From NCBI GenBank assembly GCA_946887075.1, contig CAMPKA010000003.1:197282-261281 (forward strand): DNA of 64,000 nt, read 5' to 3'. The translations under genes were made by a program, and so were the position numbers. Under the pieces are notes generated by a model that saw only the letters and a program-made list of their open reading frames with translations, searched no databases and was not told the DNA's origin. This document shows, one piece after another, positions 8,908 to 16,441 of this stretch. Position 1 is the stretch's first letter. Each line of letters starts with the position of its first letter. The stretch is from an uncultured Salinimicrobium sp. GTDB taxonomy: Bacteria; Bacteroidota; Bacteroidia; Flavobacteriales; Flavobacteriaceae.

Positions 8908-9423
8908 ATGTTCAATAAGATTTACAAACTAATTCTGGCAGGGCTGATCTTCATTGTCGCTATCTGGCAGTTCATCGATGGCAATATCGGAAATGGTATA
9001 TTCTTAACCTTGCTTTCCGGAATATTTCTCTTTTTATATTATAAAAACGAGATGATTCTCATGGCTTTCCTCCGGTTGCGCAAGCAGGATTTTGAGGGAG
9101 CAAAAAAATGGCTGGATAAGATAAAGGATCCTGAAAAGGCCCTGACCAGGAAGCAGCAGGGCTACTACTGGTATCTTCACGGCCTTATGGTTTCCCAGAC
9201 AAATATCACACAGGCAGAAAAATATTTTAAAAGAGCCATTCGACTTGGGCTGTCGATGAGCCAGGACCTGGCGATGGCGAAACTGAACCTGGCAGGAATC
9301 GCCATGACCAAACGGCGTAAGAGAGAAGCCCAAAACCTGCTTAAAGAGGCCAAAAAACTAGATAAACACAACATGCTCGACGAGCAGATCAGAATGATGA
9401 AGCAGCAGATGAAAAAGATCTGA
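8908..9423 (+). CDS. Small membrane protein with TPR-like helices
   Basis: 171 residues, not a named family that I recognise. Two hydrophobic helices at the N-terminus (about residues 6-24 and 30-46) are followed by a soluble, basic C-terminal part with helix-turn-helix repeats of tetratricopeptide character (GYYWYLHGLMVSQTNITQAE, then AEKYFKRAIRLGL and AMAKLNLAGIAMTKRRKREA). This suggests a membrane-anchored scaffold facing the cytoplasm. Similar proteins occur widely in Flavobacteriaceae. It stands alone between rpmH and the thioredoxin-fold gene; function unknown. Confidence 0.8.
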   Translation: MFNKIYKLILAGLIFIVAIWQFIDGNIGNGIFLTLLSGIFLFLYYKNEMILMAFLRLRKQDFEGAKKWLDKIKDPEKALTRKQQGYYWYLHGLMVSQTNITQAEKYFKRAIRLGLSMSQDLAMAKLNLAGIAMTKRRKREAQNLLKEAKKLDKHNMLDEQIRMMKQQMKKI

Positions 9424-9556
9424 TCCGACCTGTATTCCACCCTTAACGGGAAATCGGATTTAACCATGTCGTTCATCTACTATATGAGCGGCTTGTCGAA
9501 AAATTTTCCATCCCACCAGGAACATGAGTAAATTGTGAGGGATTTCTAACCTGGAC

Positions 9557-10258
9557 ATGCTCAGAATTCTGCTATTGCTGAATTTACTAATCCTCACGTC
9601 CGTCTATGGTCAACAGGACCAGATGACCTTCTCTGAAGCCCTCGATATTCATCTCCCCAAGTACAATGAACGCGCTAATAAGGCTTATCGCTACAATCAG
9701 GTGGAAAGAGCGGAATTCCTCTTTGATTCTCTTGTCACCCATTGCTTGAGGGGAACCGTATTAGATGATTTTGTCCTGAAGGACCTCAAGGAAAAACCGG
9801 TTTCTTTGCAGGATTTTCAAAAGCCGGTCCTCCTGATGACTTCCGCATCTTGGATCATCCCCTCAAAAGGAGAAGTTCCGGCTCTCAACCGGCTTGCGGA
9901 AAAATACCACGATCGTATCGATTTCGTTATCCTCTTCTGGGATACCAGAGAAAAAGCCCGTGAATCGGCAGGAGCATACAACGAGTTTATCCGCGTACTG
10001 TATGTGGATGAACTCGAGAATTCCAGTCCGTATATCATCAAGAAGATGAAACATTCCCTCGGGTTTCCGACCACTTTCCTCTTGGATCAGGACAAGGTAA
10101 TCCTAAATATCACCCGAAAATTTACCCATCCCTACGGCCTTGCTTTTGAAAAATCCTTTGACCTTAATTACGAGGCCTTATCCTCAGTGGTATCCTCCCT
10201 GGTTTTTGACCCAGGTTCTGAATTTGCCACCGCTCAGGAGGTGGTGTCCCCAGAGTGA
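9557..10258 (+). CDS. Secreted thioredoxin-fold (TlpA-like) protein without the CxxC active site
   Basis: 233 residues. A signal peptide (residues 1-18, ending VYGQ) is followed by a helical region and a TlpA/redoxin-like thioredoxin fold (about 65-190). At the place where TlpA proteins read WCxPC, this protein reads W99-I-I-P-S103, so both redox cysteines are gone; the cis-proline loop GFPTTF (169-174) is kept. The only cysteine left in the mature chain is Cys63. It therefore cannot act as a dithiol oxidoreductase; a binding or chaperone-like role in the periplasm is an inference. It stands alone, converging on the lytic transglycosylase gene eight bases away. Confidence 0.8.
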   Translation: MLRILLLLNLLILTSVYGQQDQMTFSEALDIHLPKYNERANKAYRYNQVERAEFLFDSLVTHCLRGTVLDDFVLKDLKEKPVSLQDFQKPVLLMTSASWIIPSKGEVPALNRLAEKYHDRIDFVILFWDTREKARESAGAYNEFIRVLYVDELENSSPYIIKKMKHSLGFPTTFLLDQDKVILNITRKFTHPYGLAFEKSFDLNYEALSSVVSSLVFDPGSEFATAQEVVSPE

Positions 10259-10266
10259 CCATTACA

Positions 10267-11214
10267 TCATCCTGAAATACTGTCCTGGCTCCGGGCCTTG
10301 TCGTACTGACCTTCCATCGGAATTTCAATGCTGTACTTTTTGCGGGAGCCATTCTCCAGATGCGCTTCCCTGAGCCAGGGATTATGGATCTTCAGTATCT
10401 TATAATTGATCCCGAACCTTCTTGCAAATCTGGGGAAATCCGAGACCGAAGTGTCTACCCTGACCTCCTTCACTGCGATGGGTTGATAAAGATCCTTTTC
10501 CCTAAAATGAAAACCGTACTTCCGGGGATTTTCCATAATCTCCTTCAAAGCAAGGATCCGGAAAACGTACCTTCCGGTCTCCTCCCCTAGCAACAGATCA
10601 TAATAATCCTCTACGTCCTGACGCTCCTGCTGTCTGGAGATTCCGTAGTTGCCTGCATTATAGGCAGCTGCCGCAAGGGTCCAGCTTCCAAATCGTTCCT
10701 TGGAACTCTTCAGGTACTCTGCTGCGGCATGGGTGGATTTTTCGAGATTATAGCGCTCATCCACATTATCATTGATTTCCAGCCCATACTCCTCTCCCGT
10801 ATCTTCCATAAACTGCCAGAAACCTCTTGCCCCCGCAGGGGAAACTGCGTTGGTAAGACCGCTTTCGATCACTGCAATGTATTTGAGGTCATCCGGAACG
10901 CCATGTTCTTCAAGTATGGGTTCAATCACCGGAAAATATTTGTTTGCCCGTTTGAGAAGCAGCAAGGTATTTGATTGCCAGTAAACGTTGACCAACAACT
11001 CCCTATCCATTCTTTCATGGATATCCGGCAGGCCTACCGGTACGGTTTCTCCGGCAAATTCGAGGTCTTCCGGCATAGGAAGGGCATAGACCTTATAATC
11101 GTTCAGGAATTTGGTTTCCTGGTTCTCATCCGTCGGTGCATCCTGAACAGCATTGACGCCGAGGCCAACCGCCGCTACCAAACATCCTCCTAAAAAAACT
11201 TCTCTCAGTTTCAT
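10267..11214 (-). CDS. Membrane-bound lytic murein transglycosylase (MltD-like)
   Basis: Cleaves the glycan strands of peptidoglycan, forming 1,6-anhydro ends, in the periplasm. 315 residues from the ATG at 11214; a longer frame begins at 11259 but would overlap the preceding gene and bury the signal sequence (MKLREVFLGGCLVAAVGLGV). The SLT domain spans about residues 85-215: catalytic Glu117 in AVIESGL, then SPAGARGFWQFM and AAAAYNAGNYGI. The C-terminal segment (about 255-300) resembles a LysM-type wall-binding repeat (VRVDTSVSDF, INYKILKIHNPWL). It lies ten bases downstream of the alpha/beta hydrolase gene, probably in one operon. Confidence 0.9.
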   Translation of the reverse strand: MKLREVFLGGCLVAAVGLGVNAVQDAPTDENQETKFLNDYKVYALPMPEDLEFAGETVPVGLPDIHERMDRELLVNVYWQSNTLLLLKRANKYFPVIEPILEEHGVPDDLKYIAVIESGLTNAVSPAGARGFWQFMEDTGEEYGLEINDNVDERYNLEKSTHAAAEYLKSSKERFGSWTLAAAAYNAGNYGISRQQERQDVEDYYDLLLGEETGRYVFRILALKEIMENPRKYGFHFREKDLYQPIAVKEVRVDTSVSDFPRFARRFGINYKILKIHNPWLREAHLENGSRKKYSIEIPMEGQYDKARSQDSISG

Positions 11215-11224
11215 ATTTTCCCTT

Positions 11225-11926
11225 TTAAATTCGATTTGTCTCTTCTCTCTTGAGTTCACCTGTGAGAATTATTTCCTCCAGATTTTCGTTGAACCACCGG
11301 AACCTGTTCAGGATCATGATATGTGTACCTCCAGGAACCGGTATGCATCCCTTGATATAACGGAAAGGCAGAATCTCATCCTGATCCCCATGAATATGAA
11401 CCACCTCTGCGTGGGGCGACTTCTGTTTCCAACAGATCATTTTTTCTATGGCCCAGTCTAGATATCTGGTATCGGTCACCGACATGTACCTCTTGTACAG
11501 CCTGGCCCTGTTCCTGATAAATTTTCCCATCGCCACCGACTCCAAAAGGTCCACATGTCGTGCCAAAGAAGTAGGCAGTACCTTGTAAAAGCGTGTGCAT
11601 CTGGCAAACTTCATTCTGCGGGGCAGCTCACTGGCGGATTTGACACTGGAAATGATGATCACCCTTCTGGTCTTGATGAATTTCGACATCTCCTGAACGA
11701 TGATCCCTCCAAAGGAAACACCGATCAACACCGGATTCTGGTGCCGGACACGTTCACAGATTCGCCGGGAGTAATCCTTCAATTCTTCCCCCGGCTTAGG
11801 CAAAATCCAGTCAATCCAATGAATCCTGAATTTTTCCTCAGGCAGCCTGATATTTTCAAAAATAGAAGGATTGGCCGCAAGGCCTGGCATACAATACACA
11901 TGTATCAGTTCTTCTTTCTCCATCAT
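11225..11926 (-). CDS. Alpha/beta hydrolase, function unknown
   Basis: 233-residue cytoplasmic alpha/beta hydrolase of a type common in Flavobacteriaceae. The nucleophile elbow is GVSFGG with Ser71; the C-terminal part has HGDQDEILPF (acid residue region) and a His in GGTHIMI. No signal peptide is seen. The substrate is unknown. It begins with two adjacent ATG codons (11926 and 11923) and probably forms an operon with the lytic transglycosylase gene downstream. An 18-codon reading frame (11923-11979) ends on its start codons. Confidence 0.8.
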   Translation of the reverse strand: MMEKEELIHVYCMPGLAANPSIFENIRLPEEKFRIHWIDWILPKPGEELKDYSRRICERVRHQNPVLIGVSFGGIIVQEMSKFIKTRRVIIISSVKSASELPRRMKFARCTRFYKVLPTSLARHVDLLESVAMGKFIRNRARLYKRYMSVTDTRYLDWAIEKMICWKQKSPHAEVVHIHGDQDEILPFRYIKGCIPVPGGTHIMILNRFRWFNENLEEIILTGELKREETNRI

Positions 11927-12295
11927 TCACGGCTGGATGAGATCTGCTTGTCAAACGTAACGGAATCCTGTCCAAACATAGTTTTTTCCTTCTAATTATC
12001 CGCGAGATCCATAGACGAATTTACGGCGCATTTCTTATTTTGAATTCCCTGAGCTGTGATTTGGTAAAGTGAAGGGACATTAATCCATTAAGGCTGCTCA
12101 CTCCCATGATGATCCTCCAAATCTCGATCAAAATGCTTATCTTTATCAGGGCCCGTGGGGGAGCCCAAGTCAATCCCTTCCCATTTTCTTATTATTCTGA
12201 TTCGACCGGCAGATTCCTCATTATTGGTCACCCTACTTCAAGACCAGTGGTTCTGGCCGCTTTTTTGATGGATTAGCAATGAATTAAAGAAAAAA
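11927..12295. other. Gap of about 370 bases between divergent genes
   Basis: No gene of normal size fits here. The only coding candidate is an 18-codon frame on the minus strand (11923-11979), preceded by AGAAGGAAAAAACT, whose TGA overlaps the ATG of the alpha/beta hydrolase. Near 12241-12272 a weak CCAG/CTGG stem followed by six T is present but has no gene upstream of it. I see no convincing TAnnTTTG promoter on either strand and no tRNA. Confidence 0.5.
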
Positions 12296-12595
12296 ATGAT
12301 GAATACACTTTCCATTACAGACAATGAGTTCCTGCGTCAGTTCGAGTGCTCCATTGAAGGAGAGCTCGTGAAGATCGAGTACTCAGAACAGGAGCGAAAG
12401 ATTTTTTTAACCAAACTGGTCATGAGCGAATCGCTCAGGAATAAAGGTTACCTGGACCTCTTCATTGAACAGGTCCTGGAGATTATTAAAGATCGGAACA
12501 TAAGAGTGATGCCGACCAACCCGGCCATAGCCAAATTCATGCGTAAAAACCGGCGCAGATACAAGGACATGCTTCCTGTCGGAATCAACATTTAA
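12296..12595 (+). CDS. Small GNAT-fold N-acetyltransferase-like protein
   Basis: 99 residues. It matches the short acetyltransferase family represented by YjdJ-type proteins (an N-acetyltransferase core without the flanking strands): a strand pair (EGELVKIEYSEQERKIFLTKLVM), a turn with LRNKGYLDLFIEQVLE in the acetyl-CoA-binding position, and a final helix and strand ending near IRVMPTNPAIAKFMRK. The target is unknown. Two start codons are adjacent (12296 and 12299). Its last four bases overlap the end of the convergent mtaB gene. Confidence 0.75.
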   Translation: MMNTLSITDNEFLRQFECSIEGELVKIEYSEQERKIFLTKLVMSESLRNKGYLDLFIEQVLEIIKDRNIRVMPTNPAIAKFMRKNRRRYKDMLPVGINI

Positions 12596-13926
12596 GCTAC
12601 CACATCATGGCTGATCGTACTGAACCGAACCAGGCCGTCTTCATCGATTCGCTGAAGTTGAATCCGCTGCAGGGTATTGACCAAAGCAGGGTCCCATGGC
12701 ATTTTTACCTTTACATAATTCTCTGTGAAACCCTGGATGTAACCCTCCCTGTTCTCCCCTTCAAATAAAACGGTCCTTTGGCTTCCCAATTGAGATTCAT
12801 AGAAAGCCCTTCTCTTCTTTACCGAAAGTCCGCGTAGCATTCTGCTTCTCTTTTTCCTCACCCGTAATGGCACAACTCCTTCCATTTCAGCTGCGGGGGT
12901 ATTTTCCCGTTCGGAGTAGGTAAACACATGAAGGTAAGAGATATCCAGTTCGTTTAAAAACCTGTAAGTCTCTAAAAAGCGTTCTTCCGTTTCTCCGGGA
13001 AAACCTACTATGACATCCACTCCGATGCAAGCATCAGGAAGCACCCTTTTGATTTTTTCCACGCGATCGACATACAGCTCTCTCATGTATCTGCGACGCA
13101 TTGCGCGCAAAACAGGATTGCTCCCGCTCTGGAGCGGGATATGAAAATGGGGCACGAAAGTGCGGCTCTGGGCAACGAAATCTATAGTTTCGTCTTTCAG
13201 CAGATTCGGTTCGATCGAGGAGATGCGAAGCCGTTCAACCCCATCAACCTGATCAAGAGCCCTGACCAGATCGAGAAAGGTGTGCTCGTGTTTTTTGTTC
13301 CCGAATTCTCCTTTGCCGTAGTCCCCGATGTTCACCCCTGTCAGAACGATCTCCTTGATGCCCTTCTCACTGATTCTTCTAGCATTCTGCAGCACGTTGT
13401 CCAGCCGATCACTACGGGAAATACCTCTGGCAAGCGGAATTGTACAATAGGTGCATTTGTAGTCACAACCATCCTGAACCTTGAGAAAAGCCCGAGTACG
13501 ATCTCCGTAGGAGTAGGAACTTACATAAAAATCAGCCTCTCCGATTTCGCAGGAATGGATTTCCCCGAAATCGTTTTTGGTCAGGTCGTTAAGATAGTCG
13601 GTAATCTTGAATTTTTCCGTGGCGCCCAGCACCAGATCAACACCATTCACAGCAGCCAACTCCTCTGGTTTGAGTTGTGCATAACAACCAACTGCGATTA
13701 CGAAGGCATTTTCATTGATCTTTTGGGCCTGTCTGACAATGGTTTTAAAACGGCGGTCTGCATTCTCCGTTACAGAACAGGTATTGATCACGTAGATATC
13801 CGCCCGCTCAGAAAAATCTACACGGATAAAGCCCTCTTGGGTAAAAGATCGGGCAATCGTTGAAGTTTCCGAGAAATTGAGTTTACAACCCAGGGTGTAA
13901 AACGCTACTTTTTTGTTATGCTCCAT
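12592..13926 (-). CDS. mtaB: tRNA t6A37 methylthiotransferase MtaB
   Basis: Radical-SAM methylthiotransferase that turns t6A37 into ms2t6A37 in tRNAs reading ANN codons. 444 residues from the ATG at 13926, chosen because MEHNKKVAFYTLGCKLNFSE matches the usual family start; an in-frame ATG 15 bases earlier exists. The N-terminal UPF0004 domain carries the three cysteines of the auxiliary iron-sulfur cluster (LGCKLN, NTCSVT, VGCYAQ), the radical SAM CxxxCxxC lies in GCDYKCTYC near residue 148, and a TRAM-type RNA-binding region (about 375-440) closes the protein. Convergent four-base overlap with the GNAT gene. Confidence 0.95.
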   Translation of the reverse strand: MEHNKKVAFYTLGCKLNFSETSTIARSFTQEGFIRVDFSERADIYVINTCSVTENADRRFKTIVRQAQKINENAFVIAVGCYAQLKPEELAAVNGVDLVLGATEKFKITDYLNDLTKNDFGEIHSCEIGEADFYVSSYSYGDRTRAFLKVQDGCDYKCTYCTIPLARGISRSDRLDNVLQNARRISEKGIKEIVLTGVNIGDYGKGEFGNKKHEHTFLDLVRALDQVDGVERLRISSIEPNLLKDETIDFVAQSRTFVPHFHIPLQSGSNPVLRAMRRRYMRELYVDRVEKIKRVLPDACIGVDVIVGFPGETEERFLETYRFLNELDISYLHVFTYSERENTPAAEMEGVVPLRVRKKRSRMLRGLSVKKRRAFYESQLGSQRTVLFEGENREGYIQGFTENYVKVKMPWDPALVNTLQRIQLQRIDEDGLVRFSTISHDVVA

Positions 13927-14029
13927 TATTCCTGCTATCACTTAAATCCCGGCCTCACAAGCAGATCCAGGACCAGGCCTGCAAAGTTACTAACAATTTG
14001 GAACCTGGCCCAGGTGCCTGGGGAAATCC

Positions 14030-15202
14030 TCAATCCCTTCTGTACTCTCTTGTCAGCTCAAAAACATGTTCCAGGATTGCCCTGTCCTGGTCCGAAAAAG
14101 GCAGACCCTTTCGCTCCATAACCTTTTCGGCCACCTCGAAGGCTTTCTCGGTTTTGAAGGTCACCATTCCAGCACTTCCTCCCCAGCTAAAGCTCGGGAT
14201 GAAATTCCGGGGAAAGCCGGATCCGAATATATTGGCACTCACCCCGACCACTGTTCCGGTATTGAACATGGTATTGATCCCGCTTTTACTGTGGTCTCCC
14301 ATCATCAGCCCACAAAACTGAAGGCCGGTCCTGGCAAAGCCCCTGGTTTCATAATTCCACAACCTAACCTCCGCGTAATTGTTCTTGAGGTTCGAAGTGT
14401 TCGAGTCGGCACCCAGATTACACCATTCCCCCACAACAGAATTCCCAAGATAGCCGTCGTGGCTTTTGTTGGAATACCCGAAAATGACACAATTCTGGAT
14501 TTCACCCCCGGCCTTCGAGAAGGGTCCGACCGTGGTGGGACCATAGATCTTTGCCCCCATTTTCACGATGGCCCCTTCGCCCAGTGCAAATGGTCCACGT
14601 ATGATACTCCCCTCCATAACCTCAGCGCCTGAAGCGATGTAAACCGGGCCTTTATCAGCATTGATAATGGCATTTTCCACTACTGCTCCCTCTTCAATAA
14701 AGATGTGCTCTTCACCGCGAATCTGATTGGTCGAAGATATGCTGGCACCTTTCCTTTTCCGGGTGAGCAGTTCAAAATCCGCTTCGATGGCCACGCCGTT
14801 GAGATGGAAAATATCCCATGTATTTCGGATCCTGAAAGGTTCCCCTTCCAGCGGAATTTTTTTAAGCTGATCAAAATTCACCACAGATCCCTCCGTGGAG
14901 AAAAAAGCCACTACCTCCTCTTTATCAAAAATGGCTTCGCCTTCCTTTAGGGAAAGAATCTGCTTGACCAGTTCCGGAGTGGGGCAAAAGGAAGCGTTGA
15001 TCAATATATTTTCCTCCAGCTCTACAAGTGGCCATTTATCCGAGAGATAATCCTCGGTTACCGTGGAAGTAGTTGCGCCCAAATGCCGCTCCCATTTCTC
15101 ACGTAAGGTGAGGATGCCACACCGGATCTCCGCTACAGGTCGGGTGAACGTAAAGGGAAGCAGACTATTTCTCGAGTTCCCGTCAAATAACACGTAGTTC
15201 AT
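14030..15202 (-). CDS. GlmU family protein (Bacteroidota-type sugar nucleotidyltransferase/acetyltransferase)
   Basis: Predicted to supply UDP-N-acetylglucosamine for peptidoglycan and lipopolysaccharide in place of standard GlmU; this alternative family (a nucleotidyltransferase-like N-terminal half joined to a left-handed beta-helix) is typical of Bacteroidota. 390 residues from the ATG at 15202; a promoter box TACCTTTA ends 14 bases upstream, which excludes the longer frame starting at 15268. The N-terminal half begins MNYVLFDGNSRNSLLPFTFT; the C-terminal half has hexapeptide-repeat character (GPVYIASGAEVMEGSIIRGP) and the acetyltransferase signature region around GVSANIFGSGFPRNFIPSF. Assignment of both activities is inferred from the family. 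Confidence 0.85.
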   Translation of the reverse strand: MNYVLFDGNSRNSLLPFTFTRPVAEIRCGILTLREKWERHLGATTSTVTEDYLSDKWPLVELEENILINASFCPTPELVKQILSLKEGEAIFDKEEVVAFFSTEGSVVNFDQLKKIPLEGEPFRIRNTWDIFHLNGVAIEADFELLTRKRKGASISSTNQIRGEEHIFIEEGAVVENAIINADKGPVYIASGAEVMEGSIIRGPFALGEGAIVKMGAKIYGPTTVGPFSKAGGEIQNCVIFGYSNKSHDGYLGNSVVGEWCNLGADSNTSNLKNNYAEVRLWNYETRGFARTGLQFCGLMMGDHSKSGINTMFNTGTVVGVSANIFGSGFPRNFIPSFSWGGSAGMVTFKTEKAFEVAEKVMERKGLPFSDQDRAILEHVFELTREYRRD

Positions 15203-15216
15203 CGAATGTATTTTTG

Positions 15217-15224
15217 TAAAGGTA
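15217..15224 (-). promoter_or_regulatory. Promoter -7 box of the GlmU-like gene
   Basis: On the minus strand TACCTTTA (15217-15224), one base off TAnnTTTG, 14 bases before the ATG at 15202. It fixes the start codon choice for the downstream gene. Confidence 0.45.
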
Positions 15225-15255
15225 CAAAGCTCGGGAAGAAATTGTTGGAAACGGA

Positions 15256-15279
15256 AAGGCCTTCCCAAAGGAAGGCCTT
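15256..15279 (-). terminator. Hairpin after rpmE, probable terminator
   Basis: Ten-base perfect stem AAGGCCTTCC (15256-15265) / GGAAGGCCTT (15270-15279) with a CAAA loop, 23 bases after the rpmE stop. The tail on the minus strand is TTCCGTTTCC, so the U-run is weak. A near-identical stem is found after fadE (40598-40619). Confidence 0.55.
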
Positions 15280-15302
15280 ATCAACATCTATTTCTTCGCG
15301 AA

Positions 15303-15554
15303 TTACTTCTTGAATTTCGCGTATTTGTTCTTGAATTTATCGATACGCCCCGCAGTGTCTAATAGCTTCGCTTTTCCGGTATAGAAAGGATGAGAAGTTC
15401 TGGAAATCTCCAGTTTTACCAGAGGGTATTCCTCCCCATCAACCTCAATAGTTTCCTTTGTTCTCGCGGTAGACTTCGTGATAAAAACATCTTCATTCGA
15501 CATGTCCTTAAAAGCTACAAGTCTGTAATTTTCCGGATGGATTCCCTGCTTCAT
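15303..15554 (-). CDS. rpmE: 50S ribosomal protein L31, type B
   Basis: 83 residues. [20 protein letters not shown] is the classic type B L31 start, and the protein lacks the zinc-binding cysteines of type A L31. Type B proteins function in the large subunit without zinc. It is preceded by a strong promoter (15582-15611) and followed by a hairpin, so it is a single-gene unit. Confidence 0.96.
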   Translation of the reverse strand: MKQGIHPENYRLVAFKDMSNEDVFITKSTARTKETIEVDGEEYPLVKLEISRTSHPFYTGKAKLLDTAGRIDKFKNKYAKFKK

Positions 15555-15581
15555 CTCTTTTATTCTTTATTTTTCGAGGTG

Positions 15582-15611
15582 CAAATTTAATCAATTTTTG
15601 TAAAAGGACAA
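15582..15611 (-). promoter_or_regulatory. Promoter of rpmE
   Basis: On the minus strand: TTG (15609-15611), 19 bases, TAAATTTG (15582-15589), an exact box. Spacing is identical to the rpmH promoter. Confidence 0.7.
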
Positions 15612-15659
15612 GACCCGTGATAAAATTATACTCGGATTCTCAATATTTACGGAGCGTAC

Positions 15660-15815
15660 AAAGAGAATATGCCCTGGGACGTGGGGCATTCCAAATCTGG
15701 AAGTCCGCTTTATCAGGATTGACATTGTCGAGGAGGGCGCATGATAAGGTTACCTGGATACGGAATGCCCCAGGGGATCAACCAAAATATCTCAACGTTC
15801 ATTCTCCTCTTTTTA
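15660..15815 (+). ncRNA. Candidate structured RNA with 6S-like shape
   Basis: Between rpmE and the DUF4199 gene lies about 290 bases with no credible protein gene but with nested pairing: an outer stem GAGAAT (15663-15668) / ATTCTC (15801-15806), a ten-base perfect stem GGGGCATTCC (15683-15692) / GGAATGCCCC (15762-15771), a large asymmetric internal loop, and an upper stem CTTTATCA / TGATAAGG (ending about 15748). The upper stem holds a G-U pair on the plus strand that would be a C-A clash on the minus strand, which favours the plus strand. A T-run follows at 15810-15814. A TTTG-N20-TAAAATTA promoter-like pair precedes it (15597-15628). The long hairpin with a central bubble resembles 6S RNA, and a flavobacterial 6S family is known; identity is unproven. 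Confidence 0.4.
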
Positions 15816-15860
15816 ACCAAAGGTGGCAAGGTCCTTCTGCAAGGGTATGTAACGTTTTCC

Positions 15861-15868
15861 TATCTTTG
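15861..15868 (+). promoter_or_regulatory. Promoter -7 box of the DUF4199 gene
   Basis: TATCTTTG, exact TAnnTTTG, with a TTCTG 21 bases upstream (15835-15839). Predicted start near 15875, leader of about 30 bases. Confidence 0.6.
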
Positions 15869-15905
15869 TTGACATATAAGGTTATCTAACCAATATAACC
15901 AAAAA

Positions 15906-16439
15906 ATGAAGAATTCACCTAAATCCATCGGCCTTTCCTACGGACTTTACCTTGGGATATTCCTGATCCTTCTCTCAACAGTTGCCTACGCCTTTAATCT
16001 GGCCTTGCTGACCAAGTGGTGGTACGGCATAATAGGCCTGGTCGTTCTTTTGACCATTTCAGTATTGGGTGTCCGCAAGGCCAAGAAGGAGATCTCAGGA
16101 GATTATTTTTCCTTCAAAAACGCCTATACCACCTATTTCCTCATTGTCCTAATCGGGACGTTGATGGCCACCTTGTACAGCATCCTTCTCTTTGTAGTGA
16201 TAGATCCCGAGGCGGCCGAGACCGTTACGGAACTGACCATGGAGGCAACGCGGAATATGATGGAAGGCTTCGGTGCTCCAGAAGCCAGTATTGATGAAGC
16301 CTTGGCCGGCATGGAGAACAACAACCAGTTCACCGTAAAGAATCAATTAAAGAATTTCGCCATTGGACTGGGCTTTTATTTGGTAGTCGGTCTGATTGTC
16401 GCCTTGATATTTAGGGAAAAGGATCCCAATAAAATGTAA
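15906..16439 (+). CDS. DUF4199 family membrane protein
   Basis: 177 residues with four membrane helices (about 12-30, 38-55, 78-100 and 150-170). The pattern YGLYLGIFLILLSTVAYAFN, the basic turn VRKAKKEISGDYFSFKNAY, and a long extracytoplasmic or cytoplasmic helix pair before the last helix fit the DUF4199 family, which in Bacteroidota is regularly found just before a glycosyltransferase. Function unknown. It is two bases upstream of the glycosyltransferase gene, so the two are cotranscribed and possibly act together at the membrane. Confidence 0.85.
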   Translation: MKNSPKSIGLSYGLYLGIFLILLSTVAYAFNLALLTKWWYGIIGLVVLLTISVLGVRKAKKEISGDYFSFKNAYTTYFLIVLIGTLMATLYSILLFVVIDPEAAETVTELTMEATRNMMEGFGAPEASIDEALAGMENNNQFTVKNQLKNFAIGLGFYLVVGLIVALIFREKDPNKM

Positions 16440-16441
16440 GA

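Noticed and set aside
8688..8915. Open frame on the minus strand over the start of rpmH
   Set aside because: It is in a different frame from rpmH, which is the real gene; this one is a shadow of the leader region.
12241..12272. Weak CCAG/CTGG stem plus T-run
   Set aside because: No plus-strand gene ends nearby, so there is nothing to terminate; the stem is short.
15617..15889. 90-residue open frame between rpmE and the DUF4199 gene
   Set aside because: No recognisable domain, no helix or signal pattern, unlikely composition, and it runs across the paired arms of the candidate structured RNA.
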